Assembly (NCBI GenBank): GCA_031266015.1
Contig: JAISBU010000019.1
Location: 1 to 34,042, forward strand
Length of the DNA: 34,042 nt
Direction: 5' to 3'
DNA from: Prevotellaceae bacterium
GTDB lineage: Bacteria > Bacteroidota > Bacteroidia > Bacteroidales > UBA932
Of this stretch, positions 8,290-17,260 are shown piece after piece (positions within the stretch are counted from its first letter, which is position 1; each line of letters opens with the position of its first letter). Below the pieces are notes generated by a model that saw nothing but the letters and a program-made list of their open reading frames with translations, did no database searches and was not told where the DNA came from. The translations under genes and the position numbers were made by a program.

Positions 8290-11200
8290 TTACTGCTTCA
8301 CAAGCATTGCGGCTTTGCTGCCCGTCCGCAGCAGGTAAAGGCCGCCGGGGTAGCCCGACAGGTCGAGACGGTTGCCGTGCGTACGCTTGAGCAGCACGCC
8401 GGACAGGGTGTACAGCAGCACCTCTTCGCCCTCTTCGCTCTCTATGGCGACAATGCCGGTAGCGGGGTTGGGATATACCCGCGCCGCGCCCAAGCTGTAA
8501 CGTTTTACGCCGGTGGGCAGCTTAGTCCACTTGGCGTAGAGGGTCGTGTCGCCTGTCACCGTGCCGGCGCCGAAATCCCATGCGCTGGTGGCATCTGCGT
8601 TGCTGTACCAGCCGCCAAAGTCATAGCCGTCTTTGGTTGGAGTTGGCGGCTCGGGTACATGGTCGTTGTAGCTTACCGTTGCCGTATCTACTGCGCTGCC
8701 GCCGTCCGAATTAAACGCCACCCGATAGGTATTTACCGTCCACTTGGCGTAAAGCGTAATATCGGCTGTTACAGGCGTACCGAAATCGTAAGGAGCTGCA
8801 AGATCCTCATCGGAGTACCAACTTGCAAAGGTGTTGCCGGCTTTGGTTGGAGCTGACGGCTCGGGTACATTGCCGTTGTAGCTTACCGTTGCCGTATCCA
8901 CTGCGCTGCCGCCGTCCGAATTAAACGCTACCCGATAAGTATTTACCGTCCACTTTGCGTAAAGCGTAACGTCGGTTGTTACAGGCGTATCGAAATCGTA
9001 AAGAGCTGCAAACGTCTCATCGGAATACCAGCCACCAAAAGCGTAACCGACACGGGTGGGAGGAGTAACCTGCCCCGCCATTTCGTTTTCCGGCACCTTT
9101 TGCGTGGATAGCGTGTCGCCGTTGCTCTTGAAGGTTACGGTGTAGAGGATAGTGGTAGTGTCAATCCACCGCGCGTAAAGCGTAGTATCGGAGGTTACCA
9201 CATCAACGGCAAAAGTCCATATATTGTCAAATTTTGTGTGCCAGCCTGCAAAAGTGTTGCCGTCTTTGGTTGGAGGAGGCGTCGGCTCGGTTGCTTTGCC
9301 GTTGTGATCTACCGATTGCGAGGGTACTTCGCTGCCGCCGTTCGATTCAAACGTTACCGTATAGCTTGCAGTGGTGAAAATTTTTACTGCACCGTAAGCC
9401 GTACCGATAGCAACGGTAGCGTAGGCGCGGTATTGGTATTCTGCGCCGGCGGTTAAACCCGTCAGCAGCCCATCGGCGGAAATAGTCCACCCCTCAGCAT
9501 TTACTTCTTCATCGGCAGCGAAGTAGGGTGCAGCCGGCGCAGCTGTAGCAGCTGCCGCGCTTCGCCATAAATAACCTTCGGCTGTTACTGTTGCGCAATC
9601 GGAAACAGCTTTGCTCAACGTAGCGGTGGTGGTGGTTACGTTCGTAGCATCATCCGTGGCAACTTCCGGTATCCCATCAATATAGCCGGAGTAAAAGTAC
9701 CAAGCCCACTCATCAACATCTGCTATATAGTCTGCCTGCGAAGCGCAAGGTACATACAATACAGCATCCGAATAACCATCGCCAAAAGCATAATAAATAT
9801 AAGGCGGCGTTACAGCCCAGCAAATTACTTCGGTCAATACGGATCCATCTAAAGCATAGTCGCCAATTTCGGTTACGGCAGCAGGAATTGTAAAGGATGT
9901 GAATAGCTGACCTGCAAAAGCGTAAGCTCCAATACGGGTAATCGTAACCGGAAGCGTAACCGACGTAACCTCTCCCTCGCCGGCGCTTTCCCTGAACGCA
10001 TTATCGCCAACAGCGGTTACGGTGTAGGTAAGCCCTTCATAAGTAACCGTTTCGGGAATAGCAATAGCGCCATCGTACTCGCCGGCTTCGGTATCCCACT
10101 CCGCGCCGCCGAAGCTGACTTCTACTTCGTCGTCAGACGTAATGCGGTACCAAATGGTTTTGCTGCCTGTTCCTGCTACGGAAAACTTGATTAACGTCCA
10201 CTTTGCGTAAAGCGTAATATCGGCTGTTACAGGCGTACCGAAATCGTAAGGAGCTGCAAGCGCCTCATCGGAATACCAGCCTTCAAAAGCAAAGTTTTCT
10301 TTGGCAGGGTCAGCCGGCTTAACAGCCACGTCGTTGTCTGCCAACGTTACCGTATTCACTTCGCTGCCGCCGTTCGATACAAAGCTTACCGTATGGGTTA
10401 CGGTTCCGGCACATATCGGGAAAGAAGCGTAAGTGGCTGTATTTGAATACACCGCATAGAGCGTTACCTCTCTCTTCGGAAGATAAGGATTGTCAACCGG
10501 AGCGGGCGCAACGGCAGCTTCCGAAACCAGCATTTCCGACCAGCCTGCGAAAGTCCAATTTCCGTCGCAGGCGGTTGCCGTGGGCAAGTTGATAGAAGTA
10601 CCCGTTAAGCTTTCCGTGTCGCATGTGCCTGTTCCGGCGTTGAAAGTAACCGTGCGCGCAATAGCGGCCAAAGTAGCGAAATCTTTTGTTTCGCCGTACT
10701 CAGCTTCGCCTATTGTTCCCTGAGCATACGCGCGGTATTCGTAGCTTGTTTCAGGTGTCAAGTCCGTCAATATTCCATCGGCGGAAACCAACCATTCGGG
10801 AGCGCCCGTTACGCGATACTGGAAGCCCTGAATTTCACCGCAGCCATTTGTAAATTCAACAGCTTTGTGCAATGTGGCAAAGTAATCCGATACATCCGTA
10901 GCATCGAGGGTAGCTACGCTCGCTACTTTTACAATGCCCCGAACATCCATACACCCCCATATCGCATGGGCTTTGTAGGCGTCAACAACTTCGCACGGAA
11001 CTCTAAGGCGAATATTGTCCACATCAGGCCATATGCCTGTAAAATCGACGGCGTTTACTACCGGCGGCGTTGTTGCATTGCAAATAATCAGCGACAAAGC
11101 AGCGCAGCCGTTGAAAATGCCGTTTGAGCTGGTTAACGAAGAAATTCCCGTACCGATGGTTACCGTTTGCAGGCTGCTGCAGCCGTAAAATGCGGCGTCG

Positions 11201-13434
11201 TCAACCGTAGTAACATTATCGGGGATAGCTACCGTGAGCAGCTGTTTACAATTCTGAAAAGCACACTCGCCAATAGCGTTAACCGATTCGGGAATGGTAA
11301 TTTCCGTAATGCCTGTTTGCACAAAACAACGTTCGCCCAACAAAGTAATCGTAGCGGGAAGAGATACAGAAGTAACGCCGGTACAATTCGCCATAGCATA
11401 GCCACCGATTGCCGTTACCGTATAGGATTTACTGCTATACTCAACGGTTTCGGGAATGGTAATATCTCCGGTGTATGGATCGTCCTCGGAAGCGATAACC
11501 GTAACGCTTATTTCATCAAGGTTAATCTTGTAAAAAATGCCGCTGGCCTCAAAAGCAGTAATCGCCAATGTAGCGAAATATTTTGTATCGCCGTACACAG
11601 GTTCACCTGTTGTCCCCTGAGCGTATGCACGGTATTCGTATTCTGTTTCAGGTATCAAGCCTGCCAGCATTCCATCGGCGGAAGTCGACCACTCATCATT
11701 AGAGTTTTTTACGCGATACTGGCAACCCTGCGTTCCTTTGCATTCAGCCTCCGTAAATTCAACATTTATTTCCAATGTAGCGGAAGCATCCGATACCTCC
11801 GTCGCATCGCCGGTAGCTACGCTCGCTACTTCTACCAAGCCCCGCACATTCATTTGTCCCCATCTGTCATCGGTTTGATAGGCCTCAACCGACTCGCACG
11901 GAACTCTAAGATGAATATCGGTCAAGGGAGCTGCATTTGTAAAGCAGGGATCGTCTATTACCGGCGGCGTCTCTGCGTTGCAAATAATCAGCGACAAAGC
12001 AGTACAGCCGTTAAAAGTGCCGTTTACATCCTCCAATGAAGAAATTCCCGCACCGATGGTTACCGTTTGCAGGCTGCTGCATCCGTAAAATGCAGCATTG
12101 CCAATCGTAATAACATTATCGGGGATAGCTACCGTGCTCAAGCCTGTGCAACCCTGAAAAGCATTCGCGCCAATAGCGATAACGGTTTCGGGAATGGTAA
12201 TTTCCGTAATGCCTGTGAATGCAAAGCAACCGTTGCCAATTGCCGTTACCGTATAGGTTTCGCTGCTATACTCAACGGTTGAGGGAATGATAATATCTCC
12301 GCTGTACGGATCGCCCTCGGAAGCAATAACCGTAACGCTTTCTTCATCAAGGTTAATCATGTAAGAAATACCGCTGGCCTCAAAAGTAGTGGTAGTAGCA
12401 GCCGCCAAAGTGGTGAGAGTTTTTATTGTACCGCAAGTTGCACCGATGCCTCCGGCGACAGCATAGGCACGGAATTGATATTCTGTTCCGGGGGTTAAAC
12501 CGGTCAGCTGTCCATCTGCGGAAGTCTGCCATCCAACAATGTTTTCTACTCCTTCACCGAAAATGAAGTAGGGTTGCGGGAGTTCGGGATTTTGTGCTGC
12601 CGCTGCCGCGCTGCGCCATAAATAACCTTTGTCTACTATCTCTCCACAGTCGACAAGTGCAGCATTCAACGTAGCGGTGGCGCTGGTTACTTCTGTAGCA
12701 TCATCCGTAGCAACTTCTGCCCGGCCCATAATATTCATTTGTCCCCATGTCGCATTGCCAGAATAGCTATCAGCCGACGAGCACGGAACTATAAGATAAA
12801 TATCGGACAAATAATAAATTCCGTTAAAACAGTAGGTGCCTGGTGTCGGCGGTGTCGCTGCATTGCAAATAATCAGCGACAATTTAGTGCAGCCGTTAAA
12901 AGTGCCGTTTTGATCTTCCAATGAAGAAATTCCCGTACCGATGGTTACCGTTTCCAAACCGGTGCAACCGTAAAAAGCGGCATCGCCAACCGTAGTAACG
13001 GCATCGGGGATAGCTACCGTGCGTAAACTTACGCAAAACTGAAAAGCACACTCGCCGATATGCTCAACGGCTTCGGGAATGGTAATTTCCGTAATGCCTG
13101 TGGATACAAAACAACGATCGTCAAGTGAAGTAATCGTAGCAGGAAGAGCTACAGAAGTAACGCCGGTACAGCCAGACATAGCATTATCGCCGATTGCCGT
13201 TACCGTATAGGATTTATTATCATGCTCAACAACTTCGGGAATGACAACATCTCCGCTGTATTCATCGTCAACGGTATTCCACTCCGCTCCGTCAAAAGTG
13301 ACCGAAACAGTAGCAGGTTCATCGCCGGTAATGCTGTAAAAAATGCCATCGACCGTAAAGTCGTATGCATGAGCCGTTTTGGGCGCAAGCAGCAGGCATA
13401 AGGCCGCAAAGGTCAAAGTAAAAATGTTTTTCAT
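8290..13434 (-). CDS. Large BspA/InlB-repeat surface protein with T9SS sorting domain
   Basis: 1714 residues with a signal peptide (cleavage near TAHAYDF). It opens with three long similar blocks (~25-340, ~350-625, ~630-910). Each has BspA-type leucine-rich repeats (ITEITIPEAV, FYGCTGLETVTIG, LSLIICNA), then a fibronectin-III-like segment with the signature YEYRAYAQG. A degenerate and a full InlB B-repeat (Listeria-Bacteroides type) follow (~915-1080), then a fourth LRR/FN3 block (~1081-1340) and four more B-repeats ending in LYAKW (~1355-1640). The last 67 residues are a type A T9SS C-terminal sorting domain (VYPNPATGIV, LYTLSGVLL, YPGGLYLLRTG). The protein is therefore exported by T9SS and attached to the surface, probably for adhesion. 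The nearly identical repeats (for example 8690-8770 and 8870-8950) could recombine. It is convergent with the metal-uptake operon. Confidence 0.92.
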   Translation of the reverse strand: MKNIFTLTFAALCLLLAPKTAHAYDFTVDGIFYSITGDEPATVSVTFDGAEWNTVDDEYSGDVVIPEVVEHDNKSYTVTAIGDNAMSGCTGVTSVALPATITSLDDRCFVSTGITEITIPEAVEHIGECAFQFCVSLRTVAIPDAVTTVGDAAFYGCTGLETVTIGTGISSLEDQNGTFNGCTKLSLIICNAATPPTPGTYCFNGIYYLSDIYLIVPCSSADSYSGNATWGQMNIMGRAEVATDDATEVTSATATLNAALVDCGEIVDKGYLWRSAAAAAQNPELPQPYFIFGEGVENIVGWQTSADGQLTGLTPGTEYQFRAYAVAGGIGATCGTIKTLTTLAAATTTTFEASGISYMINLDEESVTVIASEGDPYSGDIIIPSTVEYSSETYTVTAIGNGCFAFTGITEITIPETVIAIGANAFQGCTGLSTVAIPDNVITIGNAAFYGCSSLQTVTIGAGISSLEDVNGTFNGCTALSLIICNAETPPVIDDPCFTNAAPLTDIHLRVPCESVEAYQTDDRWGQMNVRGLVEVASVATGDATEVSDASATLEINVEFTEAECKGTQGCQYRVKNSNDEWSTSADGMLAGLIPETEYEYRAYAQGTTGEPVYGDTKYFATLAITAFEASGIFYKINLDEISVTVIASEDDPYTGDITIPETVEYSSKSYTVTAIGGYAMANCTGVTSVSLPATITLLGERCFVQTGITEITIPESVNAIGECAFQNCKQLLTVAIPDNVTTVDDAAFYGCSSLQTVTIGTGISSLTSSNGIFNGCAALSLIICNATTPPVVNAVDFTGIWPDVDNIRLRVPCEVVDAYKAHAIWGCMDVRGIVKVASVATLDATDVSDYFATLHKAVEFTNGCGEIQGFQYRVTGAPEWLVSADGILTDLTPETSYEYRAYAQGTIGEAEYGETKDFATLAAIARTVTFNAGTGTCDTESLTGTSINLPTATACDGNWTFAGWSEMLVSEAAVAPAPVDNPYLPKREVTLYAVYSNTATYASFPICAGTVTHTVSFVSNGGSEVNTVTLADNDVAVKPADPAKENFAFEGWYSDEALAAPYDFGTPVTADITLYAKWTLIKFSVAGTGSKTIWYRITSDDEVEVSFGGAEWDTEAGEYDGAIAIPETVTYEGLTYTVTAVGDNAFRESAGEGEVTSVTLPVTITRIGAYAFAGQLFTSFTIPAAVTEIGDYALDGSVLTEVICWAVTPPYIYYAFGDGYSDAVLYVPCASQADYIADVDEWAWYFYSGYIDGIPEVATDDATNVTTTTATLSKAVSDCATVTAEGYLWRSAAAATAAPAAPYFAADEEVNAEGWTISADGLLTGLTAGAEYQYRAYATVAIGTAYGAVKIFTTASYTVTFESNGGSEVPSQSVDHNGKATEPTPPPTKDGNTFAGWHTKFDNIWTFAVDVVTSDTTLYARWIDTTTILYTVTFKSNGDTLSTQKVPENEMAGQVTPPTRVGYAFGGWYSDETFAALYDFDTPVTTDVTLYAKWTVNTYRVAFNSDGGSAVDTATVSYNGNVPEPSAPTKAGNTFASWYSDEDLAAPYDFGTPVTADITLYAKWTVNTYRVAFNSDGGSAVDTATVSYNDHVPEPPTPTKDGYDFGGWYSNADATSAWDFGAGTVTGDTTLYAKWTKLPTGVKRYSLGAARVYPNPATGIVAIESEEGEEVLLYTLSGVLLKRTHGNRLDLSGYPGGLYLLRTGSKAAMLVKQ

Positions 13435-13968
13435 GTTTTATCGTATTTAAAATTAATAGTAATGAGAAGCAAAAGTTGAAACGTAGTGAATGATGGTGAA
13501 TCTTCTAACGAGCTGCTGAGGTAATGCTTCGCCCCATTTACAAAAAGCCGCAGCGCGGTAAAAACCACGTTGCGGCCAACGAATATGCCATGCATGAACA
13601 GCGCTCCACCCGCGCTTGACTTTGAATGCTGCTTTGATTATAATTTACTGAGTATAAGTAAACTGCCAACTCCCTCCATGCAGATTTTAACAGAATGAAA
13701 ATCAAACCGTTAACGCCTCTCGCGGGAGCAAGAAAGTAAGGAGTAAATATGTAGATAGCTTGATTCATTATGTCGCTTTACTTTTCGGAATACAGCATAC
13801 AAAATGCTGCCGAGCTTTTCAACTCTTGATTCGCATAACATAATTAAATAATACGATGCTCAATACGGTGTAAAACAAAACATTATAAGTAAAGGTAAGT
13901 ATAAAAGAATTTCACAAATAGAACTTTTTGATAAAAAAAGTATGTGTTTTGGGAAAAATGCAATCGCA
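13435..13968. other. Gene-free AT-rich stretch upstream of the surface-protein gene
   Basis: No convincing gene, RNA or repeat is seen. The region should hold the promoter of the minus-strand surface protein, but I find no clear TAnnTTTG box on that strand. A short minus-strand open frame (13538-13768) has no signal peptide, domain or codon pattern to support it. Confidence 0.5.
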
Positions 13969-14107
13969 GCGTGAGAAATTGTCGCGAAAAAACATGTTTT
14001 TCGCGACAAAATATAAGCAAAAATAAGATATAAAGTATTGTAGATAAAATAATTATAAATATAAAAAATGCTTAAAAGTCAATATATTTTGAAAGCAAAA
14101 AGTTCGT
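13969..14107 (+). pseudogene. Decayed copy of the abiEi leader and 5' end
   Basis: This stretch aligns with 14347-14493. It has the same CAGCGTGAGAA/TAGCGTGAGAA lead-in, the same 36-bp palindrome, then AAAGTATTG, ATAAAAT, AAATATAAAAAATGC, AAAAG-CAAT-TATTTT and AAAGTTCG. The ATG is lost (ATAAGATAT against ATAATATGG), so it cannot be translated as in abiEi. It looks like a partial tandem duplication, about 378 bp away, that has drifted. Confidence 0.65.
13977..14012. repeat. 36-bp palindromic element, copy 2
   Basis: Identical over 36 bases to the copies at 8224 and 14355. It lies within the decayed duplicate of the abiEi leader. Confidence 0.8.
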
Positions 14108-14229
14108 AGGATTTACCTGCGAAGCCTATGCAGCTCAAAAACCTTATTTCTTATAAAGCTACCTTAGTAGAGGTTTTTTACGTGCCGGCGTGTACATTGA
14201 AATTTTTTATGTACATTTACAGCATGAAA

Positions 14230-14260
14230 TTGTAACAAATTTATGCTATATTTGTTACAA
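14230..14260 (+). promoter_or_regulatory. Promoter with overlapping dyad, probable AbiE operator
   Basis: TTGTAACAAAT (14230-14240) and ATTTGTTACAA (14250-14260) are perfect 11-bp inverted arms with a 9-base spacer. The box TATATTTG (14247-14254) matches TAnnTTTG and lies inside the dyad. It is about 150 bp upstream of the AbiEi start. AbiEi antitoxins of characterised AbiE systems repress their own operon by binding inverted repeats, so this is a good autoregulatory site candidate. No well-spaced -33 element is seen. Confidence 0.45.
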
Positions 14261-14354
14261 AAATAAAGCGTAAATATCTATGCTATCGAAAAATGCACAA
14301 TCCAATAATTGTATATCATTTATCCGAAAAAAAGTTGTACCTTCGTAGCGTGAG

Positions 14355-14390
14355 AATTGTCGCGAAAAAACATGTTTTTCGCGACAAAAT
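14355..14390. repeat. 36-bp palindromic element, copy 3, in the abiE leader
   Basis: Third identical copy, ending 15 bp before the AbiEi start codon. If transcription starts upstream, the mRNA would form a 13-bp hairpin with a 5-base loop just before the start codon, which could limit translation. It could equally be a DNA site or a dispersed element. Confidence 0.8.
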
Positions 14391-14405
14391 ATAAACAAAA
14401 ATAAT

Positions 14406-15011
14406 ATGGAAAGTATTGAATATAAAATAGCTACAAATATAAAAAAATGCGGAAAAGGCAATGTATTTTTACCAACAGATTTTGCAAAGTTCGGAAAAAC
14501 GGAATCGGTAAGAACAGGACTGCAGCGTTTAGTTAAAAAAGGAATACTTTTAAGGTATGCTCGTGGCATTTATTATTACCCGAAAACCGACAAAAAATTC
14601 GGTATGGGAGTTTTGTCGCCATCAGTAGAAGATATTGCAAAAAGTATTGCAAAAAGAGACAAGGCGCATATTGCGCCAACAGGCGTTTATGCGCTCAATC
14701 GACTTGGGCTTTCTACACAGGTTCCTATGAACTTTGTTTACCTTACAGACGGTACCCCGCGCAGAATAAAAGCCGGACCGCAAAACGGAATACTTTTTAT
14801 CCATACAGCCCCCAAAAATCTCGCATTCAAAAACGAGCTGGCTATGCTCATTACTTTTGCATTCAAAGAAATAGGTAGGGATAGAGTTACGCAGGAACAT
14901 TTGGACAAAATCAAGCATATCCTCACGCTGCAACCAAAAGAGCAAATAATGAATGATGCAAAGCTAATGCCGGCTTGGATTAAATCTTTAATAATGAACT
15001 GTTATGAATGA
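14406..15011 (+). CDS. abiEi: AbiEi family antitoxin/transcriptional repressor (DUF6088-like)
   Basis: 201 residues. The N-terminal ~55 residues form a winged helix-turn-helix (GNVFLPTDFAKFGKTESVRTG, LQRLVKKGILLRYARGIYYYP) as in AbiEi-type antitoxins, followed by an alpha/beta domain (IAPTGVYALNRLGLSTQVP, FVYLTDGTPRRIK). It overlaps the AbiEii toxin gene by 8 bp, the usual translationally coupled layout. In known type IV AbiE systems this protein represses the operon and counters the toxin without forming a stable complex; that role is inferred here from family and context. Two regulatory candidates lie upstream: the dyad at 14230-14260 and the palindrome at 14355-14390. The ATG at 14406 fits the domain start; no Shine-Dalgarno is seen. 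Confidence 0.85.
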   Translation: MESIEYKIATNIKKCGKGNVFLPTDFAKFGKTESVRTGLQRLVKKGILLRYARGIYYYPKTDKKFGMGVLSPSVEDIAKSIAKRDKAHIAPTGVYALNRLGLSTQVPMNFVYLTDGTPRRIKAGPQNGILFIHTAPKNLAFKNELAMLITFAFKEIGRDRVTQEHLDKIKHILTLQPKEQIMNDAKLMPAWIKSLIMNCYE

Positions 15012-16029
15012 TTTGTTTACATTATCGAACAGCGATAAGCTGTTTATCATTAAAACCGCTGCCGACAAAGTCAGGCTTCCTGCGCAGATAATCGAAAAAG
15101 ATTTATGGGTAACGACCATTTTACAGATTATTTTCTCGCTGCCGGTTGCCGATAAGTTGGTGTTCAAAGGCGGCACCTCGCTAAGCAAAGCTTGGAAGCT
15201 GATAACCCGCTTTTCAGAAGATATTGATTTAGCGATTGCTCGTGAGCAGCTGGGGTTACCCGAAGGCGATTTGACCGTAAAGCAAATCAAAAAATTACGC
15301 AAGCAATCTTCACTTTTTGTGAAAGAAACATTTTGCAACGAGCTGCAAAATGCTGTAAACCAATATAATATTACCGATATTTGTACAATTACGCCGCAAC
15401 CCGATGGCGAAGGCGACAAGACATACCCCGAACCACGAAAAATTCACATCCAGTACAAATCGCTTTTTGCAGAGCTACCTTACATAAAATCGGAAGTAAC
15501 TTTGGAAATCGGTGCACGGTCGCTTTTCGAGCCAACCGCCAAAGTTAATATAAAGAGCATTATATCAGAGCAATATCCTGTATATACCGCGCCTGTGCAG
15601 CCCGAAATTATTACCGCAGCTCCCCAAAAAACATTTTTGGAAAAAGCCTTTTTGCTGCACGAAATTTTTACTTCGGGCGGAAATATGCACGCTAACCGCA
15701 AAAGTCGCCACCTCTACGACTTGGAGCGAATGATGGGCTGCGATTTTGCCGTAAAAGCCGTTGCCGACAACGAGCTTTGGGAAACAATCCGCCACCATCG
15801 CGAAGTCTTTACCCGGGTGAACGGCGTTGACTACACGCCCGACATTCGCAAGCGCATTGTACTTATTCCACCCAAGCAAGCTATCGCAGAGTGGCAGCAG
15901 GATTACGAAACAATGCGCAATTCAATGATTTACGGCGACAGCTTGGCCTTTGACGAGCTGCTGAAGCGAATAGAAGAATTGCAGGAGAGGTTTAGAAAGC
16001 AGAATGATGCCGCAGCAACTCGAAGCTAA
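15004..16029 (+). CDS. abiEii: AbiEii/AbiGii family nucleotidyltransferase toxin
   Basis: 341 residues. The nucleotidyltransferase motif is intact: GGTSLSK at residues 56-62, followed by SEDIDLAI at 71-78, which carries the catalytic aspartate pair. EKDLWVT (31-37) and FLEKAFLLHEIF (~210) are further conserved family segments, and HANRKSRHLYDLERM (~230) matches the C-terminal helical part. AbiEii toxins are nucleotidyltransferases that arrest growth, with tRNA modification shown for some relatives, and they limit phage spread. The gene overlaps the antitoxin by 8 bp and is followed by a strong bidirectional terminator at 16051-16089. All expected active-site residues are present, so the toxin looks functional. 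Confidence 0.9.
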   Translation: MNDLFTLSNSDKLFIIKTAADKVRLPAQIIEKDLWVTTILQIIFSLPVADKLVFKGGTSLSKAWKLITRFSEDIDLAIAREQLGLPEGDLTVKQIKKLRKQSSLFVKETFCNELQNAVNQYNITDICTITPQPDGEGDKTYPEPRKIHIQYKSLFAELPYIKSEVTLEIGARSLFEPTAKVNIKSIISEQYPVYTAPVQPEIITAAPQKTFLEKAFLLHEIFTSGGNMHANRKSRHLYDLERMMGCDFAVKAVADNELWETIRHHREVFTRVNGVDYTPDIRKRIVLIPPKQAIAEWQQDYETMRNSMIYGDSLAFDELLKRIEELQERFRKQNDAAATRS

Positions 16030-16050
16030 CCATTCGGTACGCGCCGCACC

Positions 16051-16089
16051 AAAAAAGCGCCTGCCCTTTTACGGACAGGCGCTTTTTTT
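16051..16089. terminator. Bidirectional terminator after abiEii
   Basis: AAAAAAGCGCCTG (16051-16063) pairs with CAGGCGCTTTTTT (16076-16088). It has an A-run on one side and a T-run on the other, so it can stop transcripts from both strands: abiEii and the convergent lipoprotein gene. A near copy lies at 17261-17298. Confidence 0.85.
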
Positions 16090-16221
16090 AAAGTCAGGAG
16101 TCGTACACAAATAACCCCTGCATATCATTACTGGACATATAGAGAAAATAAAGACAATAATTTGAAAAATGTAAAGATTATTTCAGGACAGCTCCGTAGT
16201 AGAAGTTTCAGCTACAAATTC

Positions 16222-16884
16222 TCAAGATGGCTGAATAAACCATATCACTTTTTTCGGTATATTACCGGTAGTCTCACTCCAAGGATGCTTACTGTAGCTA
16301 TGTAATACCTTATTCCATCCTTTTTTAAGATTCAGGTTATACATATTTGTTGGCTCTGCGCCATGGGTAACCTCGCCGGTTATTACTACATCCTTATCAA
16401 CATACCAGAACTCTACCCATATATTTTTGTTGAGCCGCGTAGCGCCATCTTGAGATTCATACCATCTCAGTTCGAATTTCTTTGCGCTGTTCTCCGGAAA
16501 TATAAAAAAATATGCTTGTACATAACGGGCATCGCTACTCACATTTGGAATCTCTCCGTAAAAAAAAGATTTATCAAACGCTTTTAATTGCTCGTCAGAA
16601 GGAGTTGGTAGTGTAAAGGAAAACTCTCCGTTATTCACAGGAGCATCCAGTGCAGCGCTACTTGTCAGGTTTTGGAATTGGCATTTGAGAACAAAGTCGT
16701 TTATGTCATCCGGCATATTTACGATTTTCCCGGAAATTTTTCCGTCGGTATGAACAGACGGGTCTCCGGCATTGCCGGTTACATTGCTTTCTCCTTCATC
16801 GTCTTTGCTACAGGAGCTGAAAGCTACCACCGTAAACAGGCTGACGAGCGCCATCAAAAAGATTTTCTTTGCTGTTGAATACAT
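16222..16884 (-). CDS. Hypothetical secreted lipoprotein
   Basis: 220 residues with a type II signal peptide (MYSTAKKIFLMALVSLFTVV) and lipobox FSSC, followed by an acidic linker (SKDDEGES). The rest is beta-rich (DGKISGKIVNMP, NGEFSFTLPTP, YVQAYFFIFPE, VVITGEVTHG, NLNLKKGWNKVLHSYS) and resembles the small Bacteroidota lipoproteins that carry a carbohydrate-module-like or Ig-like fold. No family is recognised. It is monocistronic and convergent with the AbiE pair. Upstream are a candidate -7 box and the long nested palindrome at 16950-17160. Confidence 0.75.
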   Translation of the reverse strand: MYSTAKKIFLMALVSLFTVVAFSSCSKDDEGESNVTGNAGDPSVHTDGKISGKIVNMPDDINDFVLKCQFQNLTSSAALDAPVNNGEFSFTLPTPSDEQLKAFDKSFFYGEIPNVSSDARYVQAYFFIFPENSAKKFELRWYESQDGATRLNKNIWVEFWYVDKDVVITGEVTHGAEPTNMYNLNLKKGWNKVLHSYSKHPWSETTGNIPKKVIWFIQPS

Positions 16885-16919
16885 GATTTTTCTAATTTTT
16901 TATGTTTAAATAATTGCTT

Positions 16920-16927
16920 CAAATGTA
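16920..16927 (-). promoter_or_regulatory. Possible -7 box of the lipoprotein gene
   Basis: On the minus strand this reads TACATTTG, a match to TAnnTTTG, 36 bp upstream of the ATG at 16884. No clear -33 element is seen at the usual spacing. Confidence 0.35.
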
Positions 16928-16949
16928 TTTGTCCTCTGCATGATGGCTT

Positions 16950-17160
16950 GGAGTACGCGCATAAAAAAAGCGCGGACAAAACTCTATGTATCAGTTCATG
17001 AGGTCTTCGACTACCTATCCACCAAATAAATGAGTAAAGCCCACGCCGGTTGGCGTGAGCGTCATGCTTTACTCTTGGCGGAACAGAAATTGTCGAAGTT
17101 TCATGAACCAGAATCTAAGCTAAACGCTTTTTCCAATATGTTTTTAAAATGCGCGTATCC
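16950..17160. other. Long nested imperfect palindrome (MITE-like element or structured RNA)
   Basis: Several inverted arms are nested around one centre. They are GGAGTACGCGCAT with ATGCGCGTATCC (16950-16962/17149-17160); AAAAAGCG with CGCTTTTT (16965-16972/17125-17132); TTCATGAGGTCTTCGAC with GTCGAAGTTTCATGAA (16995-17011/17092-17107); GAGTAAAGC with GCTTTACTC (17032-17040/17066-17074); and CACGCC with GGCGTG (17042-17047/17052-17057, loop GGTT). Such a ~210-bp symmetric, gene-free unit fits a miniature inverted-repeat element or a long hairpin RNA. A short open frame through it (17030-17308) is probably spurious. Confidence 0.6.
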
Positions 17161-17260
17161 GCTACGCTGCTACACCATAGGCAAAAAATTATCTGCATTA
17201 ATAAAAGACAAATGTAGCGGTTTTTTCGCAAAACTCAAAAACCGGCTACCGTTTTTCAAC

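Noticed and set aside
11167..12039. 290-residue plus-strand open frame opposite the large surface protein
   Set aside because: Repetitive antisense shadow of the LRR blocks; no signal or domain of its own.
13538..13768. 76-residue minus-strand open frame
   Set aside because: No signal peptide, domain, promoter or plausible partner; composition looks random for an intergenic stretch.
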